Below are positions 22,866 through 30,686 of a stretch of DNA of 36,172 nucleotides, piece by piece (the stretch's first letter is position 1; the number at the start of each line of letters is the position of its first letter). The stretch lies in contig JAUWBI010000032.1 of the NCBI GenBank assembly GCA_030601745.1, positions 1 to 36,172 on the forward strand, written 5' to 3'. Below the pieces are notes generated by a model. That model was given only the letters and a program-made list of their open reading frames with translations, made no database searches and was not told the origin of the DNA. Made by a program: the position numbers and the translations under genes. This DNA is from Phycisphaerae bacterium (lineage in GTDB: Bacteria; Planctomycetota; Phycisphaerae; Sedimentisphaerales; Anaerobacaceae).

Positions 22866-23975
22866 ATGTCCGGCAAGACCAAATGGGCTGTGATTGGGTC
22901 AGGCGGAATTGCCCGAAGAAGAACGATTCCGGAAGGTATTTCAAAAGCCAAAAATGCTGAATTGTCCGTGGTCTTCGATATCGATGCGCAAGTGAACGCT
23001 GAGGTGGCCAAAAAGTTTGACGCAAAGGAAGCAGGAAGTATTAATGCTCTGCTTGATGAAGATATCGATGCAGTTTACATCGCTACACCCGCTCATCTTC
23101 ACGCCGAACAGGTTCGAGTCTGTGCCAAAGCCGGAAAGCACGTCCTCTGCGAGAAGCCTCTTGGTATGACAGTGGCTGAGGCGGAAGAAATGATTGAGCT
23201 GTGCAAACAAAGGAGCGTTAAACTTGGCTGTGCGTTTATGATGCGCTTTGTAGCCCAGCACGCCGAAGCACTCAGGCTCATCAAAGAAGGTAAGCTCGGC
23301 ACACCGACATACGCGCGGGCCCAGCTTTCCTGCTGGTATCCTCCCATCGAAGGTGCCTGGCGCCAGGACCCTGCCACCGGCGGCGGTGGTGCGCTTATCG
23401 ATATGGGAGGCCACTGCATCGACCTGCTGGAGATGTTCTTCGGAAAAGTTGCCAGGGTCGGCTGCTTCATCAACAATACCGTCCACGATTACAAATCCGA
23501 AGACAGTGCAGTAGCTTTACTGTTTTTTGAAAATGGCGCCCTGGCCACCGTTGATACCTTTTTCTGCATCCCGGACAACAGCAGTAAGAACGTACTCGAA
23601 CTTTACGGCTCAAAGGGCTCAATATTAGCTAAGGGAACCATCGGCCAGGCACCTGCAGGCGAAATGGTTGCGTTTCTCGAACAAGACAGAAAGGATTACG
23701 ACGCACAGCAGGCACGCCCCGTTAGAAATTCTACAATGCGCAAAATCACACAAAAAGGGGATATTTCTAACGGGGCACAAACCGAAGGTCAAGGGATAAT
23801 TATTGCTCCTGAGTCGGTAAATACTTATCAGGCCGAGATTGAAGAGTTCAGCCAGGCGATTATAGACGACCGTGACCCGCTCATCGGCGGCGAGCTCGGC
23901 CTTCGCAGTCAAAAGGTCCTAACTGCCTGTTACGAGTCCGCGAGGTTGGGTAAGGTAGTCGAGGTCGGCTCGTAG
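22866..23975 (+). CDS. Gfo/Idh/MocA family NAD(P)-dependent oxidoreductase with repeat-derived insert
   Basis: 369 residues, the family's usual length. The N-terminal Rossmann domain begins KWAVIGSGGIARRRTIP and has VYIATPAHLHAEQVRVCAKA and HVLCEKPLGMTVAEAEEM, with the catalytic lysine of EKP near residue 97. The C-terminal domain shows the GGGALIDMGGHCIDLLEMF segment carrying the Asp/His pair region. The family oxidises or reduces sugar hydroxyls, often on nucleotide sugars, in the cytoplasm; substrate unknown. Residues ~284-304 (PVRNSTMRKITQKGDISNGA) are encoded by the inverted-repeat element at 23716-23776 and interrupt the C-terminal domain without breaking the frame. The TAG stop lies inside another repeat (GTAGGGGCAACCCC, 23972-23985). 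Directly downstream of the DegT gene, likely one pathway. Confidence 0.9.
   Translation: MSGKTKWAVIGSGGIARRRTIPEGISKAKNAELSVVFDIDAQVNAEVAKKFDAKEAGSINALLDEDIDAVYIATPAHLHAEQVRVCAKAGKHVLCEKPLGMTVAEAEEMIELCKQRSVKLGCAFMMRFVAQHAEALRLIKEGKLGTPTYARAQLSCWYPPIEGAWRQDPATGGGGALIDMGGHCIDLLEMFFGKVARVGCFINNTVHDYKSEDSAVALLFFENGALATVDTFFCIPDNSSKNVLELYGSKGSILAKGTIGQAPAGEMVAFLEQDRKDYDAQQARPVRNSTMRKITQKGDISNGAQTEGQGIIIAPESVNTYQAEIEEFSQAIIDDRDPLIGGELGLRSQKVLTACYESARLGKVVEVGS
23716..23776. repeat. 61-base inverted-repeat element in frame within the Gfo/Idh gene
   Basis: GCCCCGTTAGAAAT (23716-23729) and ATTTCTAACGGGGC (23763-23776) are perfect 14-base arms. The centre is diverged from the 21341-21404 copy but of similar length. 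The insertion adds about 20 codons with no stop. Confidence 0.85.
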
Positions 23976-23985
23976 GGGCAACCCC
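23972..23985. repeat. GTAGGGGCAACCCC repeat providing a stop codon
   Basis: This 14-base sequence, with the inner palindrome GGGG-CAA-CCCC, recurs exactly at 36156-36169. Its TAG is the stop codon of the Gfo/Idh gene. Confidence 0.6.
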
Positions 23986-24038
23986 GTGTGGTAGGCAATA
24001 AAAACACAAGCCATTATAGTAGAAGGGCTTATGAAAAT

Positions 24039-24112
24039 CGGGGTGACTGGATTCGAACCAGCGACCTCCTGCTCCCAAAGCAGGCGCTCTGGCCAAACTG
24101 AGCTACACCCCG
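24039..24112 (-). tRNA. tRNA-Pro (anticodon UGG)
   Basis: The minus strand folds into a full cloverleaf: acceptor CGGGGTG/CACCCCG, D arm GCTC/GAGC, anticodon stem CCTGC/GCAGG with loop TTTGGGA giving anticodon TGG, T arm GCTGG/CCAGT (one G-T pair) with loop TTCGAAT, discriminator A. 74 bases; the CCA end is not encoded. A putative promoter lies about 50 bases upstream. Confidence 0.95.
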
Positions 24113-24163
24113 ACAATCCCCGTATCGTCTCGAAAAAAGCTGATAATCCACATCAGAACACCC

Positions 24164-24192
24164 ATTCTACACACAGTGCGTCAATATTGCAA
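24164..24192 (-). promoter_or_regulatory. Putative promoter for tRNA-Pro
   Basis: Minus strand TTGCAA (24187-24192), 17-base spacer ending in TG-rich GTGTG, then TAGAAT (24164-24169). Transcription would begin near 24157, about 45 bases before the mature tRNA. Confidence 0.45.
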
Positions 24193-24339
24193 TAAAATCG
24201 TATTCTGACCGGAGCGTTTCGAATGCCTTTGAAACATCGACTTTTGGCATTTTCGTCAAAAAATAGCTTGCATCTTTGCAGCGGCCAAAGTATAATTTTA
24301 ATGTAAGAGCTTTTTGGGGCGAAAAGGGGCAGTAAAATT

Positions 24340-24798
24340 ATGAAATCCGGAACCCAAAGACGATGGTTGCTGCCGGCATTTGTTGTTCTTGGTGTGCTGT
24401 GTCTGTTTTTTATAGGCGGTAAGTTAGGCTCTCCGGAGGATGCCCAGGCCAGGCTGCAAACCGGCACGGAGAGTGGGATTTTAGTAATTCCCGTTCAGAT
24501 CGGACGTGACAGCTACGGGCTTGCGATGGTCGATACGGTCGGCCAGACCCTGTGGCTCTATGAGCTGAACAGCCGGGGACCCGCCCACAGTCGGTTGAAA
24601 CTATTGGCAGCGCGAAGTTGGCAATACGATAGACTGTTGCAGCAGTACAACACAGCGGAGCCAAAACCCGAACAGGTAAAAATGATGCTGGAAAATTTGG
24701 GGCAGATGCAGAAAGAACAGAACAAGAAAAAGCAGCGGGATTCCGATATAAATATTCTGGAAATGGCTGAGCCCAACAGCAGACATTTTGGTGGTTAG
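24340..24798 (+). CDS. Hypothetical protein with N-terminal membrane anchor
   Basis: 152 residues, no family named with confidence. A basic N-terminus (KSGTQRR) is followed by one hydrophobic helix (WLLPAFVVLGVLCLFFIGG, ~9-27), making a signal anchor. The middle has short strands (SGILVIPVQIGRDSYGLAMV; TLWLYELNSR) and RLKLLAARSWQYDRLLQQYN, then a Gln/Lys-rich coiled-coil-like stretch (~105-140; QVKMMLENLGQMQKEQNKKK). The strand pattern 'ILVIPVQIGRDSYGLAMVD' resembles a conserved planctomycete hypothetical family, from memory only. GGGGCAG stands before ATG. It lies about 95 bases before the membrane-tethered helix-turn-helix gene on the same strand, so joint function is possible. Confidence 0.7.
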   Translation: MKSGTQRRWLLPAFVVLGVLCLFFIGGKLGSPEDAQARLQTGTESGILVIPVQIGRDSYGLAMVDTVGQTLWLYELNSRGPAHSRLKLLAARSWQYDRLLQQYNTAEPKPEQVKMMLENLGQMQKEQNKKKQRDSDINILEMAEPNSRHFGG

Positions 24799-24892
24799 CG
24801 CGTCCCGGTGAAAAAGTAAAGATTTTTAAGTTTTTTTGAAAAGCTAAAAGGCGTAGGAAGTCAAGTTGTCAACTTATAGGAGATAAGTAATT

Positions 24893-26344
24893 ATGGCTGG
24901 TATGTTCTATTCATTACAAGAGGCTGCTAAGAAACTCAATAAAACAGAGGAAGAAGTAAAAGAGATAGCCAGGAAGGGTAGGTTGCGTGAGTTTCGTGAC
25001 GGCCCAAATTTGCTGTTTAAGGTCGATGAAGTCGAAGCATTGATGTCCGACACAAGCATTATGCCACCACAGGTACCTTCTGTCCCGTCGGAACCGGCTG
25101 TCCCATCGGAACCGGAGCCGGCTGTCCCCGTGGAACTGGAACTGGCTGTCCCATCGGAACCGGCTGTCCCATCGGAGCCGGTTGTTCCTGTGGAACCGGA
25201 ACCGGCTGTCCCTGTGGAACCGGAACCGGCTGTACCCATGGAAGCGGAACCGGTTGTCCCATTGGAACAAGAACCCGCTGTCCCCGTGGAAGCGGAACCG
25301 GCTGTCCCCTTTGAGCCGGAACCGGTTGTCCCTGTGGAACCGGAACCGGTTGTCCCTGTGGAACCGGAACCGGTTGTCCCCTTTGAACAGGAACCGACTG
25401 TCCCGTTAGAACCGGAACCGGTTGTCCCCGTGGAAGCGGAACCGGCTGTCCCATCAGAACCGGAACCGGCTGTCCCCGTGGAACAGGAACCGGTTGTCCC
25501 ATTGGAACCGGAACTGGCTGTCCCATCGGAACCAGTTGTCCCCGTGGAGCCGGAGCCGGCTGTCCCCGTGGAAGCGGAACCGGCTGTCCCACCGCAACCA
25601 GAAAAGGAGGAGATTTCATTGGCGCCGGAGTCAGTTGAAGCTCCAGCCCCAGCAAGCGAGTTGACCAGTGCAGACACCGCTTTAGCCGGTGAAGGAATCA
25701 GCGTTCTCGGCGAAACCGACCGCGATTACCAGGTAACTGAGGATACGATGGCAGAGACAAAAGCCGTACCGAGCGAAGCATCGTTGGAAGAGATTGAAGA
25801 AGATGTAAGTCTCGATAGTTTCGGCAGTGGCTCAGGCCTGTTGGACCTTTCGCTCCAGGCCGATGACACCTCATTAGGCGGTATTCTTGATGAAATTTAC
25901 ACCCCCGAGACCGGCGAAGGCAAGGAGGCCGCCGAACCCGGTTCTGCAATCGAAATGGCTGTCGAGGCAGAACAAATGCTCACGGAAGGGGAGTTTGCCG
26001 CCCCACAACCCGCTCCAGAGCTACCCGCAATGGCCCGAGCGTATATCGAGCCTGAGCCGGATACGCAGAGTAATACCTTCGGAATGCTGCTGTTTTTGCC
26101 CTTGTTGGCCATTGTTTATACGGCCATAGTTGCCGTGGCGGGCTTCAACAATATCCTGCCTGCAATTCTGCAACAAATACAGGGCTATATCTGGTACATT
26201 ATGATTGGCGCCGCTGTCGCAGCGGTTTTGATAATCGCTATGGCTTTTATGCTCGGCAGCAAAGGGCCTAAAGCAGCCAAAAGGCCAAAGGCCAAGAGAG
26301 CTAAGAAAACCCGAAAGCAGGCTCCGAAAAAGGCGACCGCTTGA
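24893..26344 (+). CDS. Membrane-tethered helix-turn-helix protein with Pro/Glu/Val repeat rod
   Basis: 483 residues in four parts. (1) Residues ~4-50 resemble an excisionase/MerR-type DNA-binding domain (MFYSLQEAAKKLNKTEEEVK, then EIARKGRLREFRDGPNLLFK and VDEVEALMSD). (2) Residues ~60-235 are a low-complexity rod of about twenty 8-residue units of the form VPVEPEPA. (3) Residues ~236-395 are acidic and mostly disordered-looking, with a possible short motif DVSLDSFGSGSGLLDLSLQA. (4) Two transmembrane helices (~397-420 LLFLPLLAIVYTAIVAVAGF and ~433-456 YIMIGAAVAAVLIIAMAFML), then a Lys-rich tail. With two helices both ends are predicted cytoplasmic, so the DNA-binding head would face the nucleoid from the membrane. 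AGGAG precedes ATG at about 12 bases. DNA target and role unknown; the helix-turn-helix could instead bind protein. Confidence 0.8.
   Translation: MAGMFYSLQEAAKKLNKTEEEVKEIARKGRLREFRDGPNLLFKVDEVEALMSDTSIMPPQVPSVPSEPAVPSEPEPAVPVELELAVPSEPAVPSEPVVPVEPEPAVPVEPEPAVPMEAEPVVPLEQEPAVPVEAEPAVPFEPEPVVPVEPEPVVPVEPEPVVPFEQEPTVPLEPEPVVPVEAEPAVPSEPEPAVPVEQEPVVPLEPELAVPSEPVVPVEPEPAVPVEAEPAVPPQPEKEEISLAPESVEAPAPASELTSADTALAGEGISVLGETDRDYQVTEDTMAETKAVPSEASLEEIEEDVSLDSFGSGSGLLDLSLQADDTSLGGILDEIYTPETGEGKEAAEPGSAIEMAVEAEQMLTEGEFAAPQPAPELPAMARAYIEPEPDTQSNTFGMLLFLPLLAIVYTAIVAVAGFNNILPAILQQIQGYIWYIMIGAAVAAVLIIAMAFMLGSKGPKAAKRPKAKRAKKTRKQAPKKATA
25069..25602 (+). repeat. Tandem 24-base coding repeat (Pro/Glu/Val units)
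   Basis: Units like GTTGTCCCTGTGGAACCGGA recur every 24 bases, with some 18-base variants, inside the coding sequence. The periodicity also keeps antisense frames open for long distances. Confidence 0.85.
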
Positions 26345-26466
26345 CACTCGGCAAGGTAATTTCCCTCTCAGCCCTTTTCGGCCGGATAAAGGGACTATCT
26401 CGCCGGACAAAATGGGCAAGGCGGGTATCTGTCGATGTAGTTTTCTTTTTTAGCAATAGTCAATAA

Positions 26467-26898
26467 TCAATTACCAGCCTTCTTCCCTGGTGCAGCCTGC
26501 TGCTTAAGGTTCTCACGTATCTTTTCATAAATAAGTCTCGATTTCGTTTCGTCCCCCAACCCACCTACTCGAATGGACAGCTTCGTGCCCTTATCTGCGG
26601 TTGCCCTGAGCTTTATCGTAATCTTCTTGTCCTGCGCGTCACGTGCAACAATCACCGCTGACATCTTGTCTTTCGTTTTTTTGCTTACCTTTATCTCAAG
26701 CTCTTCTATCGCCTTTTCCGTCGCTTCAAAAACGGTGTCGATATCCTTCGACTCTACTGCTTCCAGGTCGCCCTTAAGGTACGCCACCATCCCTGCCCCG
26801 ACCCCCAACCCGGCACCCACCCAGGCAACCGCACAACCTTGAACCAATACAGCCATACCGGAAAGTACAAGTATTAAAAAGACCTGTTCCTTTCGCAT
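26467..26898 (-). CDS. DUF3568-like lipoprotein
   Basis: 143 residues. Signal peptide with lipobox VLVQGC (Cys at ~22), so the mature protein should be lipid-anchored. Next is a Gly-rich hydrophobic stretch (AVAWVGAGLGVGAGMVAYL), then a compact domain (TVFEATEKAIEELEIKVSKK; SAVIVARDAQDKKITIKLRA; TKLSIRVGGLGDETKSRLIY) matching the layout of small DUF3568 proteins. Function of the family is unknown. AAAGGAG precedes ATG, and a good -35/-10 pair lies at 26946-26974. It is monocistronic, converging on the helix-turn-helix protein gene across a 122-base gap in which I see no clear terminator. Confidence 0.85.
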   Translation of the reverse strand: MRKEQVFLILVLSGMAVLVQGCAVAWVGAGLGVGAGMVAYLKGDLEAVESKDIDTVFEATEKAIEELEIKVSKKTKDKMSAVIVARDAQDKKITIKLRATADKGTKLSIRVGGLGDETKSRLIYEKIRENLKQQAAPGKKAGN

Positions 26899-27435
26899 TC
26901 TAACGCTCCTTTCTGCCGTAAAATTTCGTTCGCTAATAAAGTACTAAAGTACAACCAAAGTGAGTGTTTGTCAATCCTGCTTTCAGCCGTCTTCAAATTA
27001 CTTTTCTCTTCCGCCAGGCAATGAGCGGGCACGCCTGGGCGGATTCTATTGTCAAAGAGTATTTGAACCTGTTAATAGGGCACGGTTAATTTAGCCATGT
27101 GTAACGGCAATCCGGCGCAAAGGCACCTCGTTGACGGCGGATTTTGACAAATCTGCCGAACTATCAAACCTATACTCTGCCATAAAAAGGCCGGACCGGC
27201 TTGAACATACGTTCAACTCTGCGTATTGACTCCATGGTGAATATAAGTGTGACCAAAGACTTTGACCATACTTTTCAAATAAGCAAGGTTGTTTCAACTG
27301 CAAAAGATCCCCTATGTAATAACATAGTCCTTTATAATTTCAAATATAGGGTTCTATAAAGAGCCTTGTTTATTTGACGCAACTCTGGTATTAAAGGGCT
27401 AAGAAGATCTAAGTATCATAGGGGACAAATGCCAA
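26899..27435. other. Divergent intergenic region
   Basis: No gene is supported. It holds the lipoprotein promoter (26946-26974), a short palindrome GGCGGATTT-TGAC-AAATCTGCC (27136-27157) that could be an operator, and an A/T-rich leader before the ankyrin genes with partial palindrome CCCTAT...ATAGGG (~27312-27350). Confidence 0.45.
26946..26974 (-). promoter_or_regulatory. Putative promoter of the DUF3568-like lipoprotein
   Basis: Minus strand TTGACA (26969-26974, perfect -35), 17-base spacer, TACTTT (26946-26951, weak -10), about 48 bases before the ATG. Confidence 0.45.
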
Positions 27436-28518
27436 ATGGGAATAATTAGCTGGGCTAATGAGAAACAGCGTGTGGCGAATAGCCAAGACACAAAAACTTG
27501 GCAAGGTATGTGTTCAGCAGCTGCCCTGTGTGCCCTGTTTGGTGGCGTAATGGGGTTTGCGCTCCTGGTATTGTCTTGGGTTGCAGTCATTATTGCATGT
27601 ATAGGCATTTTTGTAGTGATACTTGGTACTGTTGCTATTCGCAAAACACCCTATATAAGAGGGAAGATAGGCGCGTTACTAAGCATCGTTGTTCTTCTGG
27701 CATGCAGTTTCTTCGCAGTAATGTTCCTTATGAAATCCCAACAGGCAGAACTGCAAGAATCGCTCTTTCAAGCCGCCGTAAGTGGAAACAAAAATCGCGT
27801 AAGAAACTTGGTAGCTAAAGGCGCGGACATCAATAAAATACAAGAAAATGACTACACATTACTGCACTTAGCCATTGAACACGGCAACAACCAAATGGTA
27901 GAGGTCTTATTGGCAGGCGGTGCCGATGTTAACATAAAGAACTTTGGTGGTTTAACTGCAATGCAACTTTTACTTGATCGAAGTATTAGCCCATGGCTTA
28001 GAAAAAAGAACTTCGACTATGAAGCAGCAGCCAGATTATTGCTTGCCAATGGAGCCACTTTTGATTTCCAGCACAAAGATGGCAGGCGTAGAACCTGTAT
28101 CCAAAGAGCGATATCAAACAGTCAAAACGAAATACTCCAGTTAATGCTGGGAAATGGTGCTGATATCAACCTCAAAGGAGAAAAAGGCGGTTGTCTACAC
28201 TACGCAATCAGGGAAAAAGCAAAAATAGATATTATCGAAACTCTGTTATCAGCTGGTGCTGATCTCATAATTAGAGACAAAAATGGGAATACCGCTCTTC
28301 ATACAGCTGCGTATTTTGGACGAAGAGATATTGTTGAAGCTTTGCTGAATAGAGGCGCCGATATCAACTCAAAAAATAAGGAGGGAATGACTGCTTTTGC
28401 TGTGGCAAAACATCGCAGAGGAAATTTTCTCGGTAACAGACAGAAAGTAATAGAATTGCTGCAAGAAAAAGAGGTAAGCTCACAGCAAAGCGAACCTAAG
28501 AGGCCAGACACGAAATGA
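27436..28518 (+). CDS. Membrane-anchored ankyrin-repeat protein 1
   Basis: 360 residues. The N-terminal ~105 residues contain three hydrophobic helices (SAAALCALFGGVMGFALLVL; VAVIIACIGIFVVILGTVAI; IGALLSIVVLLACSFFAVMF), with the basic loop RKTPYIRGK between helices 2 and 3. Residues ~110-345 hold six to seven ankyrin repeats (e.g. DYTLLHLAIEHGNNQMVEVL; NTALHTAAYFGRRDIVEALL, each ending in GADIN/GADVN). The positive-inside rule puts the RKT loop in the cytoplasm and the ankyrin repeats outside. Ankyrin repeats bind proteins; the partner is unknown. AGGGGAC precedes ATG; a second ATG at 27429 opens only six codons. The stop overlaps the start of the next, related gene (ATGA), so the pair is a translationally coupled duplication. 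Confidence 0.88.
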   Translation: MGIISWANEKQRVANSQDTKTWQGMCSAAALCALFGGVMGFALLVLSWVAVIIACIGIFVVILGTVAIRKTPYIRGKIGALLSIVVLLACSFFAVMFLMKSQQAELQESLFQAAVSGNKNRVRNLVAKGADINKIQENDYTLLHLAIEHGNNQMVEVLLAGGADVNIKNFGGLTAMQLLLDRSISPWLRKKNFDYEAAARLLLANGATFDFQHKDGRRRTCIQRAISNSQNEILQLMLGNGADINLKGEKGGCLHYAIREKAKIDIIETLLSAGADLIIRDKNGNTALHTAAYFGRRDIVEALLNRGADINSKNKEGMTAFAVAKHRRGNFLGNRQKVIELLQEKEVSSQQSEPKRPDTK

Positions 28519-30098
28519 AACCGGTCAAGGATAAGGAATCCAAAATGAATAACGAGAAAAAAACCGCATCTACTGGCAAGTGGTCCGTCGCTTTGGCTAT
28601 AATCCCGATAGGCGGTGTATTATTGTTCTTGCTGCCAATCCTGTTAGGAGATCACAGTGGCGAAGCTGGCCTAGGCGCTATGTTGGCGATAGGTGTTATT
28701 CTGTATTATGGCGCCCACATTACTGTTGGAACCGGTCTTCTTGGAGCTGCACTAGGCGTCTTTGCTATACGCAAAACTCAATGGAGGCAGGGTGCTGCAG
28801 GCTTGATTCTAAACATTTCGGTTCTAATCCTAGCGGGAACTTTTTTAGCAACATTATATCATAGTTCACATATTGACCCAGATCGCCTCCCCATTGCCGC
28901 AGCTCATGGGGAAAAGAAAACTGTTGAAAAACTATTAGATAGTGGATTTGACGTCAACCGACAATGCGGTGGTAGTACAGCATTGGGTAATGCAGCTGCA
29001 GGTGGCTACGAAGAAATAGTCGAACTTCTTTTATCACATGGGGCCGATGTAAGCATCAGCGATCCAGTCAGCGGAGCAGCGAAGAATGGTTATGAGAAGA
29101 TTGTGAGATTGCTACTTGACCATGGAGCCAATCCAAATTGTGTGCAATGGGCAATCTATGGTCACCATGTGGAAATTGTGCAAATATTATTAGATCACGG
29201 AGCAGATATAAATCAGAAGGTGGATAACAGCGGAAGAACTCCGCTACAAGCAGCAGTAGAGTCGGGTGTTGAAGAGATCGTCAAACTTCTGATAAACAAA
29301 GGTGCCAATGTAAATGCAAAAAATGACCAAGGTGAGACGCCGCTGCATGTGCTGGTTCAGATGTGGCCACAACGCCAATGGCCCAATGATTTCCGTGAAA
29401 GAGTGATTATTTTGCTGCTTGATGCTGGAGCTGATATTGAGGCCAAAACGACAAGAGATGGCAAAACACCCCTGTGCTTGGCTGCTGAAGCTGCTAAATC
29501 CGGAGATTCAATAAAAGTCTTATTAGAACATGGGGCTGATTTGGCAAATATTAAAGATTTACATGTGCGATTTGCCGCAGTTCCCATTTCGCTGGGTAAA
29601 ACGGAACTGACCAAATGGGTACAAGCTAATGCTTCTGATATAAATGCCAAGAATAGTCGCGGTGAGTCTCTATTACACGCGGCTGTTAAAGGCAAGAACA
29701 AAAACCTTGTTGAAATTCTTTTGGCAATGGGAGCTGATGTAAATGCAAAAAGTAACACCGGCGAAACTGCTCTCCATTGGGCTACGACAGAACCTACACC
29801 TGAAATCGTTGATTCCCTTGTAAACCATGGAGCGAACATAAACGCACAAAACAATAAAGGCAGAACACCCCTGCATGTGTTGTCCACACCGGTTACTATC
29901 GGTGATGAAAAACCTCTGGATGCATCCAAAAGAAAGACTTTTGAGATATTGCTGACCAACGGGGCAAAAGTTGATATTGTTGATGATGATGGTAAGACAC
30001 CATTAGGACAGCTGATGAACTGGCTACCTGACAAAAAAGAGGGGCGTGAATATAAAGACGAGTTACTTCAGTTAATGCAAAATTACCAAAAAAAATAG
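28515..30098 (+). CDS. Membrane-anchored ankyrin-repeat protein 2
   Basis: 527 residues from 28515. The internal ATG at 28545, with AAGGATAAGGA upstream, is a plausible alternative start. The N-terminal region again has three hydrophobic helices (VALAIIPIGGVLLFLLPILL; LAIGVILYYGAHITVGTGLL; AAGLILNISVLILAGTFLAT), with FAIRKTQWRQGAAG in the same place as FAIRKT-like VAIRKTPYIRGKIG in the upstream paralogue. About eleven ankyrin repeats follow at ~130-515 (e.g. STALGNAAAGGYEEIVELLL; RTPLQAAVESGVEEIVKLLI; ESLLHAAVKGKNKNLVEILL). Topology predicts extracytoplasmic repeats, as in protein 1. No catalytic domain is present. Likely arose by duplication and repeat expansion; the two proteins may form one complex. 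Binding partner unknown. Confidence 0.88.
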   Translation: MKPVKDKESKMNNEKKTASTGKWSVALAIIPIGGVLLFLLPILLGDHSGEAGLGAMLAIGVILYYGAHITVGTGLLGAALGVFAIRKTQWRQGAAGLILNISVLILAGTFLATLYHSSHIDPDRLPIAAAHGEKKTVEKLLDSGFDVNRQCGGSTALGNAAAGGYEEIVELLLSHGADVSISDPVSGAAKNGYEKIVRLLLDHGANPNCVQWAIYGHHVEIVQILLDHGADINQKVDNSGRTPLQAAVESGVEEIVKLLINKGANVNAKNDQGETPLHVLVQMWPQRQWPNDFRERVIILLLDAGADIEAKTTRDGKTPLCLAAEAAKSGDSIKVLLEHGADLANIKDLHVRFAAVPISLGKTELTKWVQANASDINAKNSRGESLLHAAVKGKNKNLVEILLAMGADVNAKSNTGETALHWATTEPTPEIVDSLVNHGANINAQNNKGRTPLHVLSTPVTIGDEKPLDASKRKTFEILLTNGAKVDIVDDDGKTPLGQLMNWLPDKKEGREYKDELLQLMQNYQKK

Positions 30099-30686
30099 CA
30101 ATTCCAAAGCGAAATATTAAAGCAGTCAGATACAAATTATAAATGAAATATGACTACAACCAGACTACAACCCGAAGACTGGATAACGTGTAAAAAGCAA
30201 AAAGGTTAAAACCATAATACTTGTAATATCAAAGACTTAAAAAAATCTCAGAAAATGATGAACGTTTTGGCCGGCCTTTGTCTTTTTACAAGGGTTTTTC
30301 AACATTTTTTGGGCAATTTTAGAAAAAATCTGTAACTTTTCGGACTACTTTGCGTCTATTAAGGAGTAGGAGCAAAAATTGTGATTATATATTCGCTCGC
30401 TACTGTCCCGTTATAAGTCCAATAATAACAATTGGTTATGAAATTAGAGTTTCTCGTTTTGCGACAGATTTTTCGTAAGTACTTCTGTAATAGGAACTTG
30501 CTCGAAAAGTACTCGGTAGTGCCAAAAAAGTTTTGACTTTGGTCACAATAAGTAATAGAATTACATATTCCAATGGCTTATGTCTACGTAGGATTATCGT
30601 CCCCGCGAAGCCTGTGTCCGCGAAAACGGGCAGCGGGGGCAGGTAGCAAAAACTATTAACCCCATTTTTTTGGAAGGAGGGCTAAA
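30099..30686. other. Long intergenic region upstream of the GLUG-repeat gene
   Basis: No gene is seen on either strand. It is A/T-rich apart from a GC-rich palindromic segment at ~30600-30647 (GTCCCCGCGAAGCCTGTG ... GGGCAGCGGGGGCAGG). The promoter at 30533-30561 lies here. The rest shows no structure that I can support. Confidence 0.5.
30533..30561 (+). promoter_or_regulatory. Putative promoter of the GLUG-repeat protein gene
   Basis: TTGACT (30533-30538), 17-base spacer, TAGAAT (30556-30561), five of six consensus bases in each box. It implies a leader of about 120 bases containing the GC-rich palindromic segment. Confidence 0.55.

Noticed and set aside
24907-25677. 256-codon antisense open frame rich in Gly, Ser and Thr
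   Set aside because: It mirrors the 24-base tandem repeat of the Pro/Glu/Val rod; codon periodicity keeps several frames open. The sense frame has domain structure and a ribosome site.
29357-30034. 225-codon minus-strand frame
   Set aside because: Antisense of the ankyrin repeats; its regularity comes from the repeats on the coding strand.
27436-30098. Ankyrin pair as a toxin-immunity or defence module
   Set aside because: No toxin, nuclease or defence gene is adjacent and the proteins contain only membrane helices and ankyrin repeats.
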